Origin: Minwuia thermotolerans
Lineage (GTDB): Bacteria > Pseudomonadota > Alphaproteobacteria > Minwuiales > Minwuiaceae
Assembly: GCA_021604565.1 (NCBI GenBank)
Contig: BQJF01000001.1
Span: 1-64,000 of the forward strand
Direction of reading: 5' to 3'
Length of the DNA stretch: 64,000 nucleotides
Position numbers and translations under genes: made by a program. Positions 62,062-64,000 of the stretch are shown in pieces; within the stretch, counting starts at the first letter, position 1, and every line of letters starts with the position of its first letter. The notes beneath the pieces were generated by a model, which was given only the letters and a program-made list of their open reading frames with translations, was not told the origin of the DNA and did no database searches.

Positions 62062-63111
62062 TCAGTCGAAAGTCAGGTCGCCGTCCGGCAGCGGTGCGAA
62101 ATAGCCTTCAACGGTCGCGGCATCGATCTCGGACAGGGTCGCGGGCTGCCATGCCGGTGACTGATCCTTGTCGATGACGGTCGCGCGGGTGCCTTCGTAG
62201 AAGTCATGACCGGCGATGACGCGATTCACCATGCGCCACTCCATCTTCATGCACTCACGGAAATCCCGGCTCCCGCCATCGCGGACCTGCCGGAAGGCGA
62301 TCTTCAGCGACGTCGGTGACTTGGTGCGCATGATCGAAGCCTGTTTTGCGGCCCACTCTCCGCCGTCGGCATCGAGCGCTTCCAGTATTTCCTCCACGCT
62401 GTCGCCCGCGAACAGACGGTCCAGATCGCCGCGCCGCGCCGCCAGATCCGACTCCCCCGGCTCCGAAGCAAATCCGGCGATCACATCCGTGGCATCATCA
62501 TGACTGGCGATTCCGGCGCCTGCCAGGGCATCGATCAGTTCATCCTGACGTTCCGAGGCGATACAGGCATCGGCTACGCCCGCGTGCAGGCTGTCGGCCG
62601 CCTTCAGCCGCGCGCCGGTCAGCGCCAGCCAGGTGCCCACGCGCCCCGGCGAGCGGGAAAGAAAGAACGAACCACCCACGTCGGGGAACAGGCCAATCCC
62701 CGTCTCCGGCATGGCAAAGGTCACCCGCTCCGTCGCGACCCGATGGCTACCCGGTATCGAGACCCCGCAGCCACCGCCCATCACGATGCCATCCAGCAGG
62801 GATATCCAGGGTTTAGGGAAATAGTGGATATCGACGTTCAGCCGATATTCGTCGTGATAGAAGTCATACGGGTACTGACCGCCCGCACGCCCTTCGTCAT
62901 ACAGCTTCCGGATGTCACCACCAGCGCAGAACGCCCGGTCGCCTGCGCCCTGAACCACAACCGCCCTGACCGAGTCATCGGACCGCCATTGCTTCAGCCG
63001 CGCATGCAGCTCGACACACATCTCATGCGTCAGCGCATTCAGTGCCTTCGGCCGGTTCAGCAGGACGGTGGCCAGACCGCCTTTCCTGCCGAATTCAATT
63101 TCCTGGTCCAT
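62062..63111 (-). CDS. Enoyl-CoA hydratase/isomerase family, 3-hydroxyisobutyryl-CoA hydrolase-like
   Basis: 349 residues, longer than a typical hydratase. The crotonase signature is VVQGAGDRAFCAGGDIRKLY, LDGIVMGGGCGVSIPGSHRV, and GIGLFPDVGGSFFLSR in which the Glu/Asp pair of hydroxyisobutyryl-CoA hydrolases is seen. The C-terminal helix (FREC-MKMEWRM region, HDFYEGTRATVIDKDQSP) is also typical of that subgroup. It would act in valine breakdown. Start at the ATG 6 codons inside the open frame, with GGAG overlapping. Confidence 0.88.
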   Translation of the reverse strand: MDQEIEFGRKGGLATVLLNRPKALNALTHEMCVELHARLKQWRSDDSVRAVVVQGAGDRAFCAGGDIRKLYDEGRAGGQYPYDFYHDEYRLNVDIHYFPKPWISLLDGIVMGGGCGVSIPGSHRVATERVTFAMPETGIGLFPDVGGSFFLSRSPGRVGTWLALTGARLKAADSLHAGVADACIASERQDELIDALAGAGIASHDDATDVIAGFASEPGESDLAARRGDLDRLFAGDSVEEILEALDADGGEWAAKQASIMRTKSPTSLKIAFRQVRDGGSRDFRECMKMEWRMVNRVIAGHDFYEGTRATVIDKDQSPAWQPATLSEIDAATVEGYFAPLPDGDLTFD

Positions 63112-63158
63112 CTCCGGTTCTCTCCCCATCCCGGCGCATGGCGCGTTTCACGCCGTAT

Positions 63159-63863
63159 TCAATCCATCAGCCCGGCCCACTCGGCTTCCCCGCAGATGCC
63201 CAGATTGGCACGAAAGCTCTGCGGTGAATCCAGTTCCAGATGCCTGATGCGATATTCCTCGTCCAGTTCCCTGGCGGTACGTCTGGCCACCTCCAGGGAC
63301 AGCTCCCTGACCAGACTGATCGCATGGCGCTTGTCGCGCGCCTTGCGCGTGATCCGCAGCTCACGCTCAAGTTCCAGCGCACGTTCGATCCTGCCCGGCA
63401 GTTCCTGCAGCGCGTCCTCGTGAATCTGCAGGTGCAGCAGTTCGTGCACCCGCACGGCTCCCGCGGGACAACTGGTCCGCGGGTACTCACCCGGCACGTA
63501 CATGACGGGCGCGACCCTGACCGTCACCGTGATCGTCTCCGGCGAGAAGCAGAAGTTCTTGTACTCATCCGTGCCGGAGCGAACCTGTGCCTTGGTTCTG
63601 ATTTCCCGCGCCATCTCAGTGAACCCGAAGTGGCGATAGCCGACCGGCAGCGGATTCTGCCGATCTGCGTACCGGTGCAGCTCATCCGCCGTGAAGCGGG
63701 CACTTGTCCGCTCCGTCCGCGCCTCGACCTCCACGATCACCGTTGGCAGTTCAAGCGGATTGCGGCAGGGGTCATCAAATTGCGCCCTGGCCGAAGAGAC
63801 CGTCAGAAAGGCACCCGCCAGCAGGGAAAGCAGCACCCCGATGATTGGCTTCGCTAAGGTCAC
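63159..63863 (-). CDS. Exported protein with an HExxH motif, unknown family
   Basis: 234 residues from a GTG with GAGG upstream; signal peptide ends near SARA. The segment VRVHELLHLQIHEDAL (138-152) contains HELLH (His140 and His144) plus His148, the zincin metal signature HExxH with a possible third ligand. C-terminal 70 residues form a charged helical tail (ALELERELRITRKARDK). Three cysteines in the N-terminal half could form a disulfide. It may be a secreted zinc protease, but this rests on the motif alone. It overlaps no neighbour. Confidence 0.7.
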   Translation of the reverse strand: MTLAKPIIGVLLSLLAGAFLTVSSARAQFDDPCRNPLELPTVIVEVEARTERTSARFTADELHRYADRQNPLPVGYRHFGFTEMAREIRTKAQVRSGTDEYKNFCFSPETITVTVRVAPVMYVPGEYPRTSCPAGAVRVHELLHLQIHEDALQELPGRIERALELERELRITRKARDKRHAISLVRELSLEVARRTARELDEEYRIRHLELDSPQSFRANLGICGEAEWAGLMD

Positions 63864-63871
63864 TGTTCGCC

Positions 63872-64000
63872 TCAGCCCTCGTTCACCACAGGATTGACCA
63901 GCGTGCCAATACCGGTGATCTCGACCTCCGTCGTGTCGCCATCCTTCATGTAGACCGGCGGATTGCGCCGGTCACCGACACCGCCCGGCGTACCGCTGAC
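63872..64000 (-). CDS. Fumarylacetoacetate hydrolase family protein (C-terminal end, cut by window end)
   Basis: Open to the window edge. The last 42 residues, with VSGTPGGVGDRRNPPVYMKD, and DTTEVEITGIGTLVNPVVNE, match the end of FAH-family hydrolases (the GTP-GGVG and GIGTL-N-V segments are typical). The active site lies outside. It precedes the HExxH gene by 8 bp on the same strand. Confidence 0.88.
   Translation of the reverse strand, partial: VSGTPGGVGDRRNPPVYMKDGDTTEVEITGIGTLVNPVVNEG

Noticed and set aside
1-64000. CRISPR array, rRNA, insertion sequence or prophage
   Set aside because: No regularly spaced repeats, no transposase or phage motifs, and no rRNA-like segments were seen on either strand.

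Overview
The window is GC-rich, densely coded and has few intergenic gaps. Its gene content (B12-dependent class II ribonucleotide reductase, CIO-type cytochrome bd, AtuA-family genes, a zinc-free L31, a ROSE-like RNA thermometer, DUF2244 and NnrU proteins) points to an alphaproteobacterium, probably of the Rhodospirillales/Rhizobiales type, with an aerobic, catabolically versatile life. No insertion sequence, integrase, CRISPR array or rRNA was seen. There is one tRNA gene, tRNA-Leu(CAA).

Layout. 1-4.0 kb: the end of uvrA, then a tight acyl-CoA ligase / AtuA / AtuA small-domain operon. 4.0-14.7 kb: a molybdopterin oxidoreductase, aspartate dehydrogenase-like protein, RuvC, agmatinase, a DUF1194 secreted protein, a SulP transporter and a dicarboxylate symporter, plus a DUF6524-like membrane gene interrupted by a stop codon. 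14.7-17.3 kb: an AT-rich single-gene insert coding for a 780-residue protein with two TIR/deoxyribosyltransferase-like domains and a P-loop ATPase, a candidate defence gene. 17.3-19.8 kb: the cydA-cydB-DUF2474 operon.

19.9-28.0 kb is the most unusual region. Two divergent sets of secreted proteins include an OmpA-type anchor, a caspase-fold protein that has lost both catalytic residues, a trypsin-caspase-DUF4384 fusion with all catalytic residues kept, and a serpin. The last four are joined by overlapping start and stop codons. This looks like an envelope protease module encoded with its own inhibitor, and I know of no described system of this make-up.

28-33.8 kb: an enoyl-CoA hydratase, then an FCD-type GntR regulator with a putative operator and a translationally coupled set (DapA-family lyase, internally deleted aldehyde dehydrogenase, MttB-family methyltransferase, FAD oxidoreductase), probably for quaternary-amine catabolism. 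33.8-35.1 kb: a LuxR-type regulator without LuxI, a 20-bp palindrome and a small Cys-containing exported protein. 35.3-39.4 kb: nrdJ with two possible NrdR boxes, then tRNA-Leu. 39.6-46 kb: rpmE, a small heat-shock protein, NnrU, hydrolase, flavodoxin, Sel1-like, SDR and LLM-oxidoreductase genes. 46-52 kb: an RND efflux pair and a divergent FAD oxidoreductase. 52.0-52.6 kb: a BrnT/BrnA toxin-antitoxin pair. 52.6-64 kb: a long minus-strand run with a UbiD-family decarboxylase, GNAT, sulfurtransferase, AlaX, cysteine synthase, cupin, PAS histidine kinase, photolyase, hydratase, 3-hydroxyisobutyryl-CoA hydrolase-like protein, an exported HExxH protein and the end of an FAH-family gene.

All assignments come from reading the sequence and from remembered family motifs. 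No search was run, so family names are strongest where catalytic motifs are cited.
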